Notes: generated from the letters alone by a model not told the origin. Shown: positions 1 to 10,026, counted from the first letter of the stretch. The stretch: 64,000 nt of DNA from Verrucomicrobiia bacterium (GCA_026125285.1 JAHCLO010000003.1:166661-230660); one strand, 5' to 3'. Numbers and translations: made by a program.

Positions 1-261
1 CGCACCGCAGGCGGGCGGCCGGGACCGTTCTGGAGTCAACGCAGTGATGAAGCCCTGCTGTCCTTGGAATTGTTTTGGCGCAATGATTTGGCACCTGCTC
101 TTCCCACACACCGCTTTCAACCCTGCACGAAACTGAGTTGCGCGCCGCCCGCTATTCACACTGGAAAATGACTGGCGCAATCGGGCGGCAGACCGTTGAA
201 TGGATAAAAGGCGGTCATTGCGCCGCAAGAAAAGATTGAAGATGAACAAGCCATCCATCCA
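1..261. other. Left window edge, no gene recognised
   Basis: Frame 1 of the + strand is open from the first base to a TGA at 169-171 (56 codons). The peptide resembles no family I know, so it may be the tail of a gene cut by the window or a chance open frame. The rest is the upstream region of the first sulfatase. I see no clear promoter or hairpin here. Confidence 0.3.
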
Positions 262-1908
262 GTGAAGCTCATACATTCCTACCTTCTCTACCTCATGGCC
301 GTGCTGTCGTGCTGCCACGGCACGCAGGTGTCTGCCGCGGCGGAAAACCCGCCCAACATCCTCTTCATCCTCGCCGATGACATGGGGTATTCCGACCTCG
401 GCTGTTACGGCGGCGAGATTGAGACGCCGCATCTCGATTCGCTGGCGCGGAACGGCCTGCGGTTCACCCAGTTTTACAACACCGCCCGTTGCTGGCCCAC
501 GCGCGGTGCGCTGCTCACCGGTTATTACGCCCAGCAAATTCGTCGCGATGCGTTGCCCGGCGTGGCTGGCGGCGGCCAAGGTGTGCGACCGAACTGGGCA
601 CGGTTGCTGCCGGAGTGGCTCCGAACCGCAGGCTATCGCAGTTATCATAGCGGCAAGTGGCACGTGGACGGCGACGTGCTCGCGGGTGGCTTTGACCGCT
701 CGTTGCACACCAGGAATGACGGCAATTTTTTCACCGCCAAGGGTAATTTGCTCGACAATCAGCCCATCACGCCCGCGGCCGATGAGTCGGATTATTATGT
801 CACCACGGCCACGGCCGACCATGCGATCGAGTGCTTGAAGGACCACGCGGCGAACCATGCGAGCAAGCCGTTCTTTCAATATCTCGCGTTTCTCGCGCCG
901 CACTTCCCGCTGCATGCCCTGCCGCAGGACATCGCCAAGTATCGTGACAAGTATCTTGCCGGCTGGGAAGTCATGCGCGAGGCGCGCTTCCGGCGGCAAA
1001 AGGAAATAGGCATCGTCAACACCGCGCTCTCGGAATTGGAGCGCGAGGTCGGCCCGCCGTACGCCTTTCCCGACGCGATGCTCCAAATCGGGCCGGGTGA
1101 AGTGAACCGTCCTTTGCCGTGGAGTGAACTGACGGAGGAACAACGCCGTTTCCAAGCCACGAAGATGGCCATTCACGCCGCGATGATTGATCGCATGGAC
1201 CGGGAGATTGGCCGGGTGATCGCACAACTCAAGGCCATGGGCGCGTTCGAGAACACGCTCATCCTGTTCGCCTCTGACAACGGCGCGAGCGCCGAGATCA
1301 TGGTGCGTCACGGTGGACACGACCCGCAAGCTGCGCCGGGCAGCGCCGCGAGTTATCTCTGTCTCGGCCCCGGTTTTTCGAGCGCGGCCAACACGCCGTT
1401 CCGCCGCCACAAGACCTGGGTGCATGAAGGCGGCATCAGCACGCCGTTGATCATGCATTGGCCGCGCGGCATCAGCGCGAAGAACGAACTGCGCCACACG
1501 CCCGCGCACGTCATTGATTTCGTGCCCACGGTGCTGGAACTGGCCGGCATCCAGAAGCCCGCCGAGTGGAAGGGCGAGCCGATTCCGCCTGCGCCGGGAA
1601 GGAGTCTCGTGCCCGCCTTCGCCAGGGACGTCGTCATTTCCCGCGATTCACTGTGGTGGCTGCACGAAGGGCATCGCGCCGTCCGCGTCGGCGATTGGAA
1701 ACTCGTCGCGGCCAAAGGCGATCCCTGGGAGCTTTATGACTTGAAAAGCGATCGCGCCGAGCAGCGCAATCTGGCCGCGCAAATGCCCGAGAAGGTCAAG
1801 GAACTCGAACGTGCCTGGCAGCAACAGACTGACAACTTCACCACGCTCGCGAGGAAAACGCTGGCCAGCCCTCCTCAACCCAAGGCCAAAGCGAAAGCCC
1901 AGCAGTGA
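262..1908 (+). CDS. Secreted sulfatase (S1 family, formylglycine type), copy 1
   Basis: A 548-residue exported sulfatase that should hydrolyse sulfate esters on an extracellular or periplasmic glycan. The N-terminus is a signal peptide (hydrophobic LLYLMAVLSCC, cleavage near SAAAE). The metal-binding ADDMGYSD follows at about residues 38-45, and the signature C77-W-P-T-R81 is followed by GALLTG; C77 is the residue converted to formylglycine. A second metal-site motif, FASDNGAS, lies in the middle of the protein. The start is GTG at 262; the in-frame ATG at 295 would remove most of the signal peptide. The stop overlaps the region of the next gene, the first of three further sulfatases on the same strand, so an operon is likely. 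No maturation enzyme (FGE or anSME) lies in this window. The true substrate cannot be read from the sequence. Confidence 0.93.
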   Translation: MKLIHSYLLYLMAVLSCCHGTQVSAAAENPPNILFILADDMGYSDLGCYGGEIETPHLDSLARNGLRFTQFYNTARCWPTRGALLTGYYAQQIRRDALPGVAGGGQGVRPNWARLLPEWLRTAGYRSYHSGKWHVDGDVLAGGFDRSLHTRNDGNFFTAKGNLLDNQPITPAADESDYYVTTATADHAIECLKDHAANHASKPFFQYLAFLAPHFPLHALPQDIAKYRDKYLAGWEVMREARFRRQKEIGIVNTALSELEREVGPPYAFPDAMLQIGPGEVNRPLPWSELTEEQRRFQATKMAIHAAMIDRMDREIGRVIAQLKAMGAFENTLILFASDNGASAEIMVRHGGHDPQAAPGSAASYLCLGPGFSSAANTPFRRHKTWVHEGGISTPLIMHWPRGISAKNELRHTPAHVIDFVPTVLELAGIQKPAEWKGEPIPPAPGRSLVPAFARDVVISRDSLWWLHEGHRAVRVGDWKLVAAKGDPWELYDLKSDRAEQRNLAAQMPEKVKELERAWQQQTDNFTTLARKTLASPPQPKAKAKAQQ

Positions 1909-1925
1909 AGCGACTACGCCCAAAC

Positions 1926-3404
1926 ATGAAACGTGTCCTCATATTCACACTGGCGTTCTGCTTTGTGTCTTTGGCCGTTTGTCGGCCTACATTCGCGGCG
2001 ACCACGCGGCCCAACGTTTTGTTCATTGCCATTGACGATCTGCGGAACGACCTGGGCGCCCTGGGCGCAGCACACGCGCGGACGCCGCAATTGGATGCCT
2101 TCGCGAAAACCGCCCGCCTGTTCAGTCATCACTTTGTGCAAGTGCCGACCTGCGGGGCATCGCGGTGCGCGTTGTGGCGCGGGCGTTATCCGACCCTGCC
2201 CGCGCACGTCGGCAACAATGGCATCCGCGATACGCAGGCTGAGTGGGCGGGACGGAGCCTGCCGGCGCTGTTCCGACAAAACGGTTATCGCACGCTCGCG
2301 CTCGGCAAGCTGACGCATCACCCCGGCGGTCGGACCGGCAAAGATTGGGGGGAAGGTCCGGAGGAACTGCCGGGTGTGTGGGATCGTTCCTGGATTCCCG
2401 ATGGTCCGTGGAAGACACCGCTGGCCATCATGCATGGTTACGCCAACGGCGTTGCGCGGCAGTCCGGTCAATCACCGCCCTGGGAAGCGCACGACGGCCC
2501 GGACGAATCCTATCCCGACGCGTGGATCGCTGCCGAAGCAATCAAGACGCTCAAGGAACTGGCAGCGCAACCGCAACCGTGGTTTTTTGGCGTGGGCTTT
2601 TTCAAACCGCACCTGCCATTCGCCGCGCCGAAACGCTGGCACGATTTGCACGCCGCGGGCGTTACCGAATTGAAACCCGAGGCCGCCGCCAGACCATCCT
2701 GGCCCTCCGGCTGGCACGGTAGCGGCGAGTTTCGCGGCAACTACGGCCACGCGGGTCGCGATCCGCAGACCGACCCGGATTACGCGCGCCTGCTCCGCCG
2801 CGCTTACGCTGCGAGTGTCAGCTACATGGACGCGCAAGTGGGCCGCGTGCTGACGGCCTTGCGCGAAACCGGACTGGAGGACAACACCATCGTCGTGGTT
2901 TGGAGTGATCACGGTTTTCTGCTTGGGGAACACGCGATCTGGGGCAAACACGCGCTCTACGAGCACGCGCTGCGCTCGCCGCTGCTGATCCGGCATCCCG
3001 GCCTGGCGCAACCGGGCAAGACCAGTACCGCCATCGTTGAAACCGTGGACCTTTTTCCCACGCTGGCTGAACTCTGCCGGCTGCCACTCCCGTCGGAACT
3101 GGATGGTCACAGTCTGTGGCCGCAGTTGCGTGATCCACTTGTGCCGTCAAGGAAACCGGCGCACGGCTTCTGGACCGGTGGTCAACGCACGTTGCGCACC
3201 GACCGCTGGCGGCTCATTGTTCAACCGGGGAAAGAGGGCAACGCGCCGCGCGTCGAACTGTTCGACTATCTCACCGACGCGTACGAAACTCGGAATCATG
3301 CCGCGGAACAGCCCGAAACCGTGCGTGATTTGATGGCCCGACTGGATGCTATTCCGCTGCCTGCCTCTTTCACCCCCCGCCCCAATGCGCCCGCCGCACC
3401 ATAA
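1926..3404 (+). CDS. Secreted sulfatase, iduronate-2-sulfatase-like, copy 2
   Basis: A 492-residue exported sulfatase. The signal peptide is MKRVLIFTLAFCFVSLAVC. The metal motif is AIDDLRND, and the active-site signature is C76-G-A-S-R80, the C-x-A-S-R variant. The block WSDHGFLLGEHAIWGKH is the arrangement seen in iduronate-2-sulfatase and choline-sulfatase relatives, which sets this copy apart from its three neighbours. I chose ATG 1926 because it begins directly with a good signal peptide; the frame is open to a GTG at 1905 that would overlap the stop of copy 1. The next sulfatase begins 9 bases after the stop. The substrate is unknown; a sulfated uronic acid or other sugar is a reasonable guess from the family resemblance only. 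Confidence 0.92.
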   Translation: MKRVLIFTLAFCFVSLAVCRPTFAATTRPNVLFIAIDDLRNDLGALGAAHARTPQLDAFAKTARLFSHHFVQVPTCGASRCALWRGRYPTLPAHVGNNGIRDTQAEWAGRSLPALFRQNGYRTLALGKLTHHPGGRTGKDWGEGPEELPGVWDRSWIPDGPWKTPLAIMHGYANGVARQSGQSPPWEAHDGPDESYPDAWIAAEAIKTLKELAAQPQPWFFGVGFFKPHLPFAAPKRWHDLHAAGVTELKPEAAARPSWPSGWHGSGEFRGNYGHAGRDPQTDPDYARLLRRAYAASVSYMDAQVGRVLTALRETGLEDNTIVVVWSDHGFLLGEHAIWGKHALYEHALRSPLLIRHPGLAQPGKTSTAIVETVDLFPTLAELCRLPLPSELDGHSLWPQLRDPLVPSRKPAHGFWTGGQRTLRTDRWRLIVQPGKEGNAPRVELFDYLTDAYETRNHAAEQPETVRDLMARLDAIPLPASFTPRPNAPAAP

Positions 3405-3413
3405 CTGTTCCCC

Positions 3414-4934
3414 ATGAAACGAACCTTCCTCCTCGCCGTGCTGCTGTCGGTATTTGGAGCGCAGACTTTTGCGGCCGGCAAACCCAACGTCATCATCTTC
3501 CTCGTGGACGACATGGGCGTGATGGATACGTCCTTGCCGTTTCTCACCGACGCGGGCGGGCAACCGCAGCGCTATCCGCTCAATGATTTTTACCGCACGC
3601 CGAACATGGAGCGGCTCGCGGCGCGAGGCATCCGCTTCAATCAGTTTTGCGCGATGAGTGTTTGCTCACCGACGCGCATCTCCATTCTCACGGGCCAGAA
3701 TGCCGCGCGGCATCGCACGACCAATTGGATCAATCCGGATCAGAATAATGCCGGCCCGTCCGGTCCGCCCGATTGGAATTGGCAGGGCCTGAAGCCGGGC
3801 GATGTCACCCTGCCGCGGCTGCTGCGGGCCGCCGGCTACCGCACGATTCATGTCGGCAAAGCTCATCTTGGTCCCCGTCAATCCGAAGGCGCAGAACCGA
3901 CGAATCTTGGTTTCGACATCAACGTGGGCGGATGTTCGATTGGCCAACCCGGGAGTTATTACGGCGCGCGCAACTATGGCCATACCGGGCCGCGCACCTC
4001 GCACGCCGTTCCGCATCTGGAAAAATATCACGGCACGGAAACGTTCCTGACCGAAGCATTGACGCTTGAAGCCAGCGCGCACATTGCCGCCGCAGTAAAG
4101 GAGGGTAAACCATTCTTTCTCCAGCTCGCGCACTACGCGGTGCATGCGCCGTTCGAGTCGGACCCGCGCTTTGCCGCGCACTACAGGGACTCCGGCAAAT
4201 CCCCCCAGGCGCAGGCCTTCGCCACATTGATCGAAGGCATGGATAAGTCTCTGGGCGATCTGTTGGATCACCTCGATGCGCTTGGCGTGGCGAACAACAC
4301 GCTGATCTTTTTCCTCGGCGACAACGGCAGCGACGCACCGCTTGGCCACCAGCACGAGGTGGCTTGCGCCGCCCCGTTGCGCGGCAAGAAAGGCGCGCAT
4401 TACGAAGGCGGCATGCGCGTGCCCTTCATCGCCGCGTGGGCCAGAGCCGATAGCAGCAACCCGCATCAGAAACGACTGCCCATTCCGGCCGGGGCGATTC
4501 AGCCGCAACAGGCGGCGGTGCCGGATTTGTTTCCAACCATCGTCGCCCTCGCCGGCGCCAAATCGCCGCGCGATCACGTCGTGGATGGCGCGCGACTGGA
4601 ACGGTTGCTGACCGGCAGGCGCGATTCCCGTCGCGCCGAGAGCTTTCTCATGCACTATCCGCACGCGCCGCATCGCAGCGATTATTTCACCAGCTATCGC
4701 GAGGGCGACTGGAAAGTCATCTATCACTATATCCCCTCGGAGGTTTCTGAAGGTTCGCACTATCAACTCTTCCACCTGGCGCAAGATCCGTTTGAATCGC
4801 GGAATCTTGCGACCTCGCATCCGGGGGAATTGCGCCGCATGATGAAACGCCTCATCGTCAGCCTGGAGATACATCGCGCGCTGTACCCCATGGCGGAAGA
4901 CCGTATCACACCGCTCAAACCCAAACTGCCATGA
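3414..4934 (+). CDS. Secreted sulfatase, arylsulfatase-like, copy 3
   Basis: A 506-residue exported sulfatase with signal peptide MKRTFLLAVLLSVFGAQTFA. The first metal motif is LVDDMGVMD. The active-site signature is C84-S-P-T-R88 followed by ISILTGQN. The second metal motif is FLGDNGSDAP, and a conserved Lys-rich segment (RGKKGAHYEGGMRVPFIA) follows as in bacterial arylsulfatases. Between the first metal motif and the Cys signature it carries a longer insertion (PFLTDAGGQ...LNDFYRTP) than copies 1 and 4. It sits 9 bases after copy 2, and the following ORF overlaps its stop, so it is co-transcribed with its neighbours. The four copies are clearly divergent and probably act on different sulfated linkages. 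Confidence 0.93.
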   Translation: MKRTFLLAVLLSVFGAQTFAAGKPNVIIFLVDDMGVMDTSLPFLTDAGGQPQRYPLNDFYRTPNMERLAARGIRFNQFCAMSVCSPTRISILTGQNAARHRTTNWINPDQNNAGPSGPPDWNWQGLKPGDVTLPRLLRAAGYRTIHVGKAHLGPRQSEGAEPTNLGFDINVGGCSIGQPGSYYGARNYGHTGPRTSHAVPHLEKYHGTETFLTEALTLEASAHIAAAVKEGKPFFLQLAHYAVHAPFESDPRFAAHYRDSGKSPQAQAFATLIEGMDKSLGDLLDHLDALGVANNTLIFFLGDNGSDAPLGHQHEVACAAPLRGKKGAHYEGGMRVPFIAAWARADSSNPHQKRLPIPAGAIQPQQAAVPDLFPTIVALAGAKSPRDHVVDGARLERLLTGRRDSRRAESFLMHYPHAPHRSDYFTSYREGDWKVIYHYIPSEVSEGSHYQLFHLAQDPFESRNLATSHPGELRRMMKRLIVSLEIHRALYPMAEDRITPLKPKLP

Positions 4935-4990
4935 GTTTGCCCCGCGCCGTGGATCAACGGGTTCGGAAACCACAAATTTCATTCACTGCG

Positions 4991-6331
4991 ATGAAACACC
5001 TCATTCTCCTCTCGTCATTGCTCCTGATACATTCCGACCTGACGGGCAAGCCGAACTTCCTGCTCATCTTCACCGACGATCACGGCTATGGCGATGTCTC
5101 GACTTATGGCGCGTCCGACGCCCGCACGCCGAACATTGATCGGCTGGCGACGGAGGGAATGTTGTTCACAACCATGCGCGCGAATTGCACGGTCTGTTCG
5201 CCGTCGCGCGCGGCGTTGTTGACCGGGCGTTATGCGGATCGGGTCGGTGTACCGGGCGTCATTCGCACGCATCCGGAAAACTCGTGGGGGCACTTCAATC
5301 CCAAGGTGCCGACGCTGGCCGATGAATTGAAGCGCGCCGGTTATCACACCGCCATCGTGGGCAAATGGCATCTGGGCCTCGAATCACCCAACACCCCCAA
5401 CGAGCGCGGCTTCGATTTCTTCCACGGTTTTCTCGGCGACATGATGGACAGTTACACGAACCATCTGCGTCACGGCCTCAATTACCTCCGCCGCAACACC
5501 GAGGTCATCGAAGCGCACGGCCACGCCACGGATTTGTTTTCCGATTGGGCCGGCGCCTATCTGCGGGAACGCGCGCAGCGAAACGACCAGCCGTTCTTCC
5601 TCTATCTTGCCTACAACGCGCCGCATTTCCCCATCGAACCGCCGGCCGACTGGTTCGCCCGCGTCAGGCAACGCGCACCGCGACTCGACGAGAAGCGAGC
5701 GAAGAACGTCGCCTTCGTCGAGCATCTGGATGACCGCATCGGGCGGGTGCTGGCGGTGCTGAAGGAAACCGGGCTGGAGCGCAACACGCTGGTCGTCTTC
5801 ACCGCCGACAACGGCGGTTCGCTGCCGCACGGGCAGAACAACGATCCCTGGCGCGATGGCAAGCAAAGTCATTATGACGGCGGCCTGCGCGTGCCGTTCA
5901 TGGCCCGCTGGCCCGCGCACATCAAACCCGGCTCGCGCAGTGACTACGCCGGACTGGTGTTCGATTTGTTCCCCACATTCCTCGAACTGGCCGGCCGCCC
6001 ACGCGACGCCGACCTCGACGCGGTGAGTCTCGTGCCCGTGTTGGCGGGCGGCACGATCACCACGCCGCGCGACCTGTATTTTGTGCGGCGTGAGGGAGGT
6101 CATTATGCCGGTAAGAGTTACGAGGCGATCATTCGCGGCGATTGGAAGCTCATGCAAAACGATCCATTCCGTCCGTGGGAACTCTACAATCTCAGAGAAG
6201 ACCCCCAAGAAAAGAACAACCTTGCCGCCGCAAACGGGCAGAAGGTCAACGAACTTCTCCCTGCCCTGCGCGCGCACATTCAAAGAGGTGGGGCAGCTTC
6301 GTGGCAAAAGCCTTCGATCCAATCACCTTGA
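4991..6331 (+). CDS. Secreted sulfatase, GALNS/arylsulfatase A-like, copy 4
   Basis: A 446-residue exported sulfatase. ATG 4991 gives the signal peptide MKHLILLSSLLLIHSDLTG; the frame is open back to an ATG at 4931 that overlaps the stop of copy 3, but that extension (hydrophilic, 20 residues) would bury the signal peptide. The metal motif is FTDDHGYGD, the signature is C69-S-P-S-R73 followed by AALLTG, then IVGKWHLG and FTADNGG. This is the most canonical of the four copies and resembles N-acetylgalactosamine-6-sulfatase and arylsulfatase A relatives. Last gene of the sulfatase run; the next gene is 217 bases downstream. Confidence 0.93.
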   Translation: MKHLILLSSLLLIHSDLTGKPNFLLIFTDDHGYGDVSTYGASDARTPNIDRLATEGMLFTTMRANCTVCSPSRAALLTGRYADRVGVPGVIRTHPENSWGHFNPKVPTLADELKRAGYHTAIVGKWHLGLESPNTPNERGFDFFHGFLGDMMDSYTNHLRHGLNYLRRNTEVIEAHGHATDLFSDWAGAYLRERAQRNDQPFFLYLAYNAPHFPIEPPADWFARVRQRAPRLDEKRAKNVAFVEHLDDRIGRVLAVLKETGLERNTLVVFTADNGGSLPHGQNNDPWRDGKQSHYDGGLRVPFMARWPAHIKPGSRSDYAGLVFDLFPTFLELAGRPRDADLDAVSLVPVLAGGTITTPRDLYFVRREGGHYAGKSYEAIIRGDWKLMQNDPFRPWELYNLREDPQEKNNLAAANGQKVNELLPALRAHIQRGGAASWQKPSIQSP

Positions 6332-6463
6332 ATCGGCTGCTTGTTCCCTCTTGGATTGGACTGGCCATCCTGGCGGCTTGCCTTGCGAGTTGGTTGGTGA
6401 GCTCAAGCATCCGCAGGTTGGGCCGGAGCCACGCGCCGAGGTGACGTGCCTTTCGACCTGGAG

Positions 6464-6496
6464 CGGCGGCAAATTCGACACGGCGGCAAATTCGAC
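6464..6496 (+). repeat. Two tandem copies of a 17-bp unit
   Basis: The unit CGGCGGCAAATTCGAC plus one variable base occurs twice in tandem upstream of the beta-helix gene. It lies in the 217-base gap between the sulfatases and the next CDS. It may be a regulatory direct repeat or a small slippage duplication; nothing else in the gap is recognisable. Confidence 0.6.
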
Positions 6497-6548
6497 TCGA
6501 CTTTTTTCAGCACGCACGCTGTTCTCTCACTCAAAACCTCACTTACCC

Positions 6549-7832
6549 ATGAATGCGCAAGTTTCACTCCTCTGGTTAGCGAGCCTCCTGTTAAGCGACT
6601 TCGCGCTCGCCGACCAGGCGGGTCGCCGTTATCCCGAAAACGAGCTTCATGCCCAGCCCGCCGTGCGCGTCACCGTCGGCCTGCGCGAGGCGGACATCGT
6701 GGGGAACGATAACCGGGCGTTGCAGGCCGCGGTGGATTACGTCGGCAATCTGGGTGGTGGCGTGGTGGAGATCGGCCCGGGCGAGTATCTGATGCGTGAC
6801 TCGCTCCATCTGCGCAGCCGCGTCACGGTCCGCGGTGCGGGTGAGCGAACGGTGTTGAAGAAGGACCGCGAGTATCGTTCGGCGCTGGCGGCGGATGGCG
6901 ATTTCGGCGAAGCGGCCATCACCGTGACCGACACGAATGGATTCGCCGTTGGCCGCGGCGTCTATGTGGCCTCGAAATCCCAGCGCAATTTCCACGGAGT
7001 CTGTGCCACCATTCTCAACGCCCGGAGCCATTACTTCACCCTCACCCGCCCTATGAACGCGGATATCATGGTGGCCGACGGGGGATTTGCCGCGACGGTC
7101 TTCCCGGTCATCAGCGGCTACAGTATTCAGGACGCGCGCGTGGAAAACCTGACCGTGGATGGCAACCGCGCCGAGAATCCGACCCAGGTTGATGGCTGTC
7201 GCGCGGCCGGCATCTTCCTTTATCGCGGGGATCATTGCATCATCGCCAACTGCATCGTGCGCGACTACAACGGCGATGGGATCAGCTTCCAGCAATCAAA
7301 CGACGTGAAGGTGGAAGGCTGCGTGGTCGAGCGTTGCGCGGGCTTCGGACTGCATCCCGGCAGCGGGTCGCAGCGGCCCTCGGTGAAAAACTGCCGCGCC
7401 GTGGGGAACGAGAGCGACGGTTTCTTCTTTTGCTGGCGCGTGCGCGGCGGCGTGGCGGAAGGCAACTGGCTGGAGAATAACGGCGGCTATGGCATGTCCA
7501 TCGGCCACAAGGACAGCGACAATTTCGTCCGCAAGAATGTGATCATTGGCAACAAGCGGGGCGGCGTTTATTGGCGCGCCGAGAGCGAGCCGATGGCGGC
7601 GCACCGGATCACGTTCGAGGAGAACACCGTCCGCGACAATGAAGGCTGGGGGCTGTTCGTGGATGGCGCCACGCAAGGCACAATCATCCGCCGTAACTCG
7701 ATCAAAGACACCGGCAGCGGCAAGCAAAGGATCGGGGTCCGCATTGGGAAACGGGTTGGCCAAGTGATCATGGAGGAAAACACCGTGAAAGCCGAGACTG
7801 ACGTGCGGGACGACCGACCGCGACGGCCATGA
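6549..7832 (+). CDS. Secreted right-handed parallel beta-helix protein
   Basis: A 427-residue exported protein with signal peptide MNAQVSLLWLASLLLSDFALA. A pectate-lyase/polygalacturonase-type start (ALQAAVDYVGNLGGGVVEIGPGEY) is followed by regularly spaced rungs containing N-x-x-x-x-N-x-x-G-hydrophobic patterns such as NCIVRDYNGDGIS and NTVRDNEGWGLF, typical of the PbH1 repeats. Such folds bind or cleave polysaccharides. I cannot point to a catalytic triad, so lyase, hydrolase or binding protein remain open. The reading frame extends upstream to 6081, inside the previous sulfatase, but ATG 6549 begins the only plausible signal peptide. It is on the sulfatase strand and probably serves the same substrate. 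Confidence 0.85.
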   Translation: MNAQVSLLWLASLLLSDFALADQAGRRYPENELHAQPAVRVTVGLREADIVGNDNRALQAAVDYVGNLGGGVVEIGPGEYLMRDSLHLRSRVTVRGAGERTVLKKDREYRSALAADGDFGEAAITVTDTNGFAVGRGVYVASKSQRNFHGVCATILNARSHYFTLTRPMNADIMVADGGFAATVFPVISGYSIQDARVENLTVDGNRAENPTQVDGCRAAGIFLYRGDHCIIANCIVRDYNGDGISFQQSNDVKVEGCVVERCAGFGLHPGSGSQRPSVKNCRAVGNESDGFFFCWRVRGGVAEGNWLENNGGYGMSIGHKDSDNFVRKNVIIGNKRGGVYWRAESEPMAAHRITFEENTVRDNEGWGLFVDGATQGTIIRRNSIKDTGSGKQRIGVRIGKRVGQVIMEENTVKAETDVRDDRPRRP

Positions 7833-7899
7833 TCTCCGACTTTGACGGCGGTCGGTTTGACGAGCTTGAATCAGTTCCGCAAAAGTCCCCGCCAACCGG

Positions 7900-10026
7900 T
7901 CAACGGCGCGGCTTCAACTGGAGGTAATCCAGGCCGAACATGTGTCGGCGGATGGCCTTGTCATTCGAGCCGACGATTTCGACCTGCAATCGGTTGGCGC
8001 CCACCGGGAGTTGAAAGGTGCCGAGCACCAGCGGATCGTGCGCCACCACCTCGTGGTATCGGTCAAATCTCCGAGCCGGACCGTCGTTGACCGACACCGC
8101 CACGACGCCGTAGTCGTTGGCCTTGGTCAGATTGGCCACCACCTCGTAGTTCCCTGCCTTTGTCACCTCGAATTCCAATTCCAGGCGATCCCCGACCTTG
8201 GCATCGCGCCACCAAACCTGGGAATCGTTACTCCAACGGTGCTCCGGAAGATCCTGGATCTCCAAAATGCCGCCGGTCATCTGTAACTTCTTCAAGCTCT
8301 CCCCTTCGAGAGCATTCGGTGCCCGAAAGACCTCCACCACGTCCGACCGTACCAGCGCCACGGGCAGGGCCGCCGTTTCGAGATCGGGCTTTACGTTCCA
8401 CGTCGCTCCCGGACGGGCATACCAAAACGCGGTCGGCGCGAAATTCACAACTGTCCGGTGCCAATGCCACAATTCCATGTCGAACTTCAACGAACTGTTG
8501 AAGGGAATCGCGTCCAGCGACCGGTAACGGCTGTTCACCGAGAATCCCGGCCGGAAATTGCCGGCCCCGGAGGGCTGAGCGTGGAAAGGCGCCTGGAAGA
8601 ATTCCGGCCGACACCAGGCGTAACCATAATAGTCCTCCGTACCCGTGCCAAAATGTGACGGGAACGACTCGCCATCCACATAGATCTTCTCGTCCCCTTC
8701 GCCCCACCAGGCCGCGGCCCCGTTGAAGATCGCCAGCGTATCCCCGACGTACACCCCCTGGCCTTTCACCGTGACATAATTGACGTCAAACGCGCCGTCG
8801 CCCGGACGGGACGCTCCCGTCCGAAACGACGGCACCTTCGTCTGCTGATGCCAGGCAGCGTGGAAATACAGGGATCGTTCATCCCATTTCCAGTTGCCCA
8901 TTTTCGCTTTTCCCTCAACCACGTTGACCGGTTCGCCGGCCAGGTTGATCAGACTGATTTTGCACTCGCGTTGGAAGGGCATGACCCACCGGCAACGCAT
9001 CTCACCGTCGGCCGTCACCTCGGTGTACCAAGTACAGTGCGGTGCGGAACGATAGCCGCGTCCGAAGAAATCACCGACCGGGCACCAGATTGTGCGTTGG
9101 CCATCGAAGCTGATCTCCAGAATCGTTGAGCGCAGCGCCTGCGGCTGGTTCTCCGCCTGGAGGTTGATGGTCAGTTCGCGAATGGCGCCGGGTCGGTCAA
9201 CGATTACGGTGCGCGTCTTCCCGGCTTCGAGCGGGCCGGCAAAGCTAACCTCAGTCAGGCCGTCCACCTTTCCCGTCGCCGGATCGAGCAGGCGTGTCTG
9301 CACCGCATTGAGTTTCTCCCGATGATCTCCCAGTTGCTTCATGGAAAACGATTCGACCGAAGTCCCCTCCGCGTAAGTCCGGTAGTTGATTTGATAGTAC
9401 AAGGCCTCGCCGCGATGCGCGCCAGGGTCAATGGGAACCTCCGTCTCGTAAGTAATCTTGCAGTGGCGCGCATAAGGAATGGGCAGATAGAGATTATGTC
9501 CGCGTTGCCCGTATTGCGTCTCGGGTGATACGCCTTGCGCAAGCGGTCCGTGGCAAAGTGCCCCACCATCCAGGATGCTGGAGATCGAGCCGGCAATCGC
9601 CGGTTCGGGTGCGTCATCGAGATAGAATCGCAGTGTGCCGTCGGAGAACGGTTGCATGCCCTTTTCTCCGTGCGGACCGTGCCAGGTTGCCCAAAACCGG
9701 ACCACCGCGCCAGGGCCATTGGCGTCCATCAGCACATACTCCTTGCGTCCCCCGCCGCGCTCCTCCACGCGCACGAAGTGGCTGCGATCCATGTTGGCGA
9801 ACCACCCCGGCTGGTCGGGTGCGACCGACGCGCGATCGTAACTGCTGGCTTGGCGGCACATGTACGCGGGATTGGGAAATCGCGCCAGCACATCACGGTC
9901 GGTCATCTCGTCCAGGAGTGATGAGAAACTGACCTTTTGCGCCGGCAGAGTCGCAATTCCGCCACATAGCATGATCAAACCCAAAAACACTGGAGGGAGG
10001 ATGCTGACTGAAGTTCTGTCGTTCAT
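7900..10026 (-). CDS. Secreted GH172 (DUF2961) glycoside hydrolase with C-terminal carbohydrate-binding-like module
   Basis: A 708-residue exported enzyme of the DUF2961/GH172 family, whose characterised members act on D-arabinofuranosides or fructofuranosides. Seen in sequence: a hydrophobic export signal (MNDRTSVSILPPVFLGLIMLCGG), the conserved family start SFSSLLDEMTDRD and ANMDRSHFVRVE, the GPGAVVRFWATW block, and the FGTGTEDYYGYAW motif holding an acidic residue conserved in the family. The last 150 or so residues (GGILEIQDLP..., YEVVANLTKANDYGVVAVSVN, VEIVGSNDKA...FGLDYLQL) look like a beta-sandwich sugar-binding module. The start is ATG 10026; the frame continues upstream to 10125 but without a signal. 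It is transcribed divergently from the GH99 gene. The precise substrate is not predictable. Confidence 0.88.
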   Translation of the reverse strand: MNDRTSVSILPPVFLGLIMLCGGIATLPAQKVSFSSLLDEMTDRDVLARFPNPAYMCRQASSYDRASVAPDQPGWFANMDRSHFVRVEERGGGRKEYVLMDANGPGAVVRFWATWHGPHGEKGMQPFSDGTLRFYLDDAPEPAIAGSISSILDGGALCHGPLAQGVSPETQYGQRGHNLYLPIPYARHCKITYETEVPIDPGAHRGEALYYQINYRTYAEGTSVESFSMKQLGDHREKLNAVQTRLLDPATGKVDGLTEVSFAGPLEAGKTRTVIVDRPGAIRELTINLQAENQPQALRSTILEISFDGQRTIWCPVGDFFGRGYRSAPHCTWYTEVTADGEMRCRWVMPFQRECKISLINLAGEPVNVVEGKAKMGNWKWDERSLYFHAAWHQQTKVPSFRTGASRPGDGAFDVNYVTVKGQGVYVGDTLAIFNGAAAWWGEGDEKIYVDGESFPSHFGTGTEDYYGYAWCRPEFFQAPFHAQPSGAGNFRPGFSVNSRYRSLDAIPFNSSLKFDMELWHWHRTVVNFAPTAFWYARPGATWNVKPDLETAALPVALVRSDVVEVFRAPNALEGESLKKLQMTGGILEIQDLPEHRWSNDSQVWWRDAKVGDRLELEFEVTKAGNYEVVANLTKANDYGVVAVSVNDGPARRFDRYHEVVAHDPLVLGTFQLPVGANRLQVEIVGSNDKAIRRHMFGLDYLQLKPRR

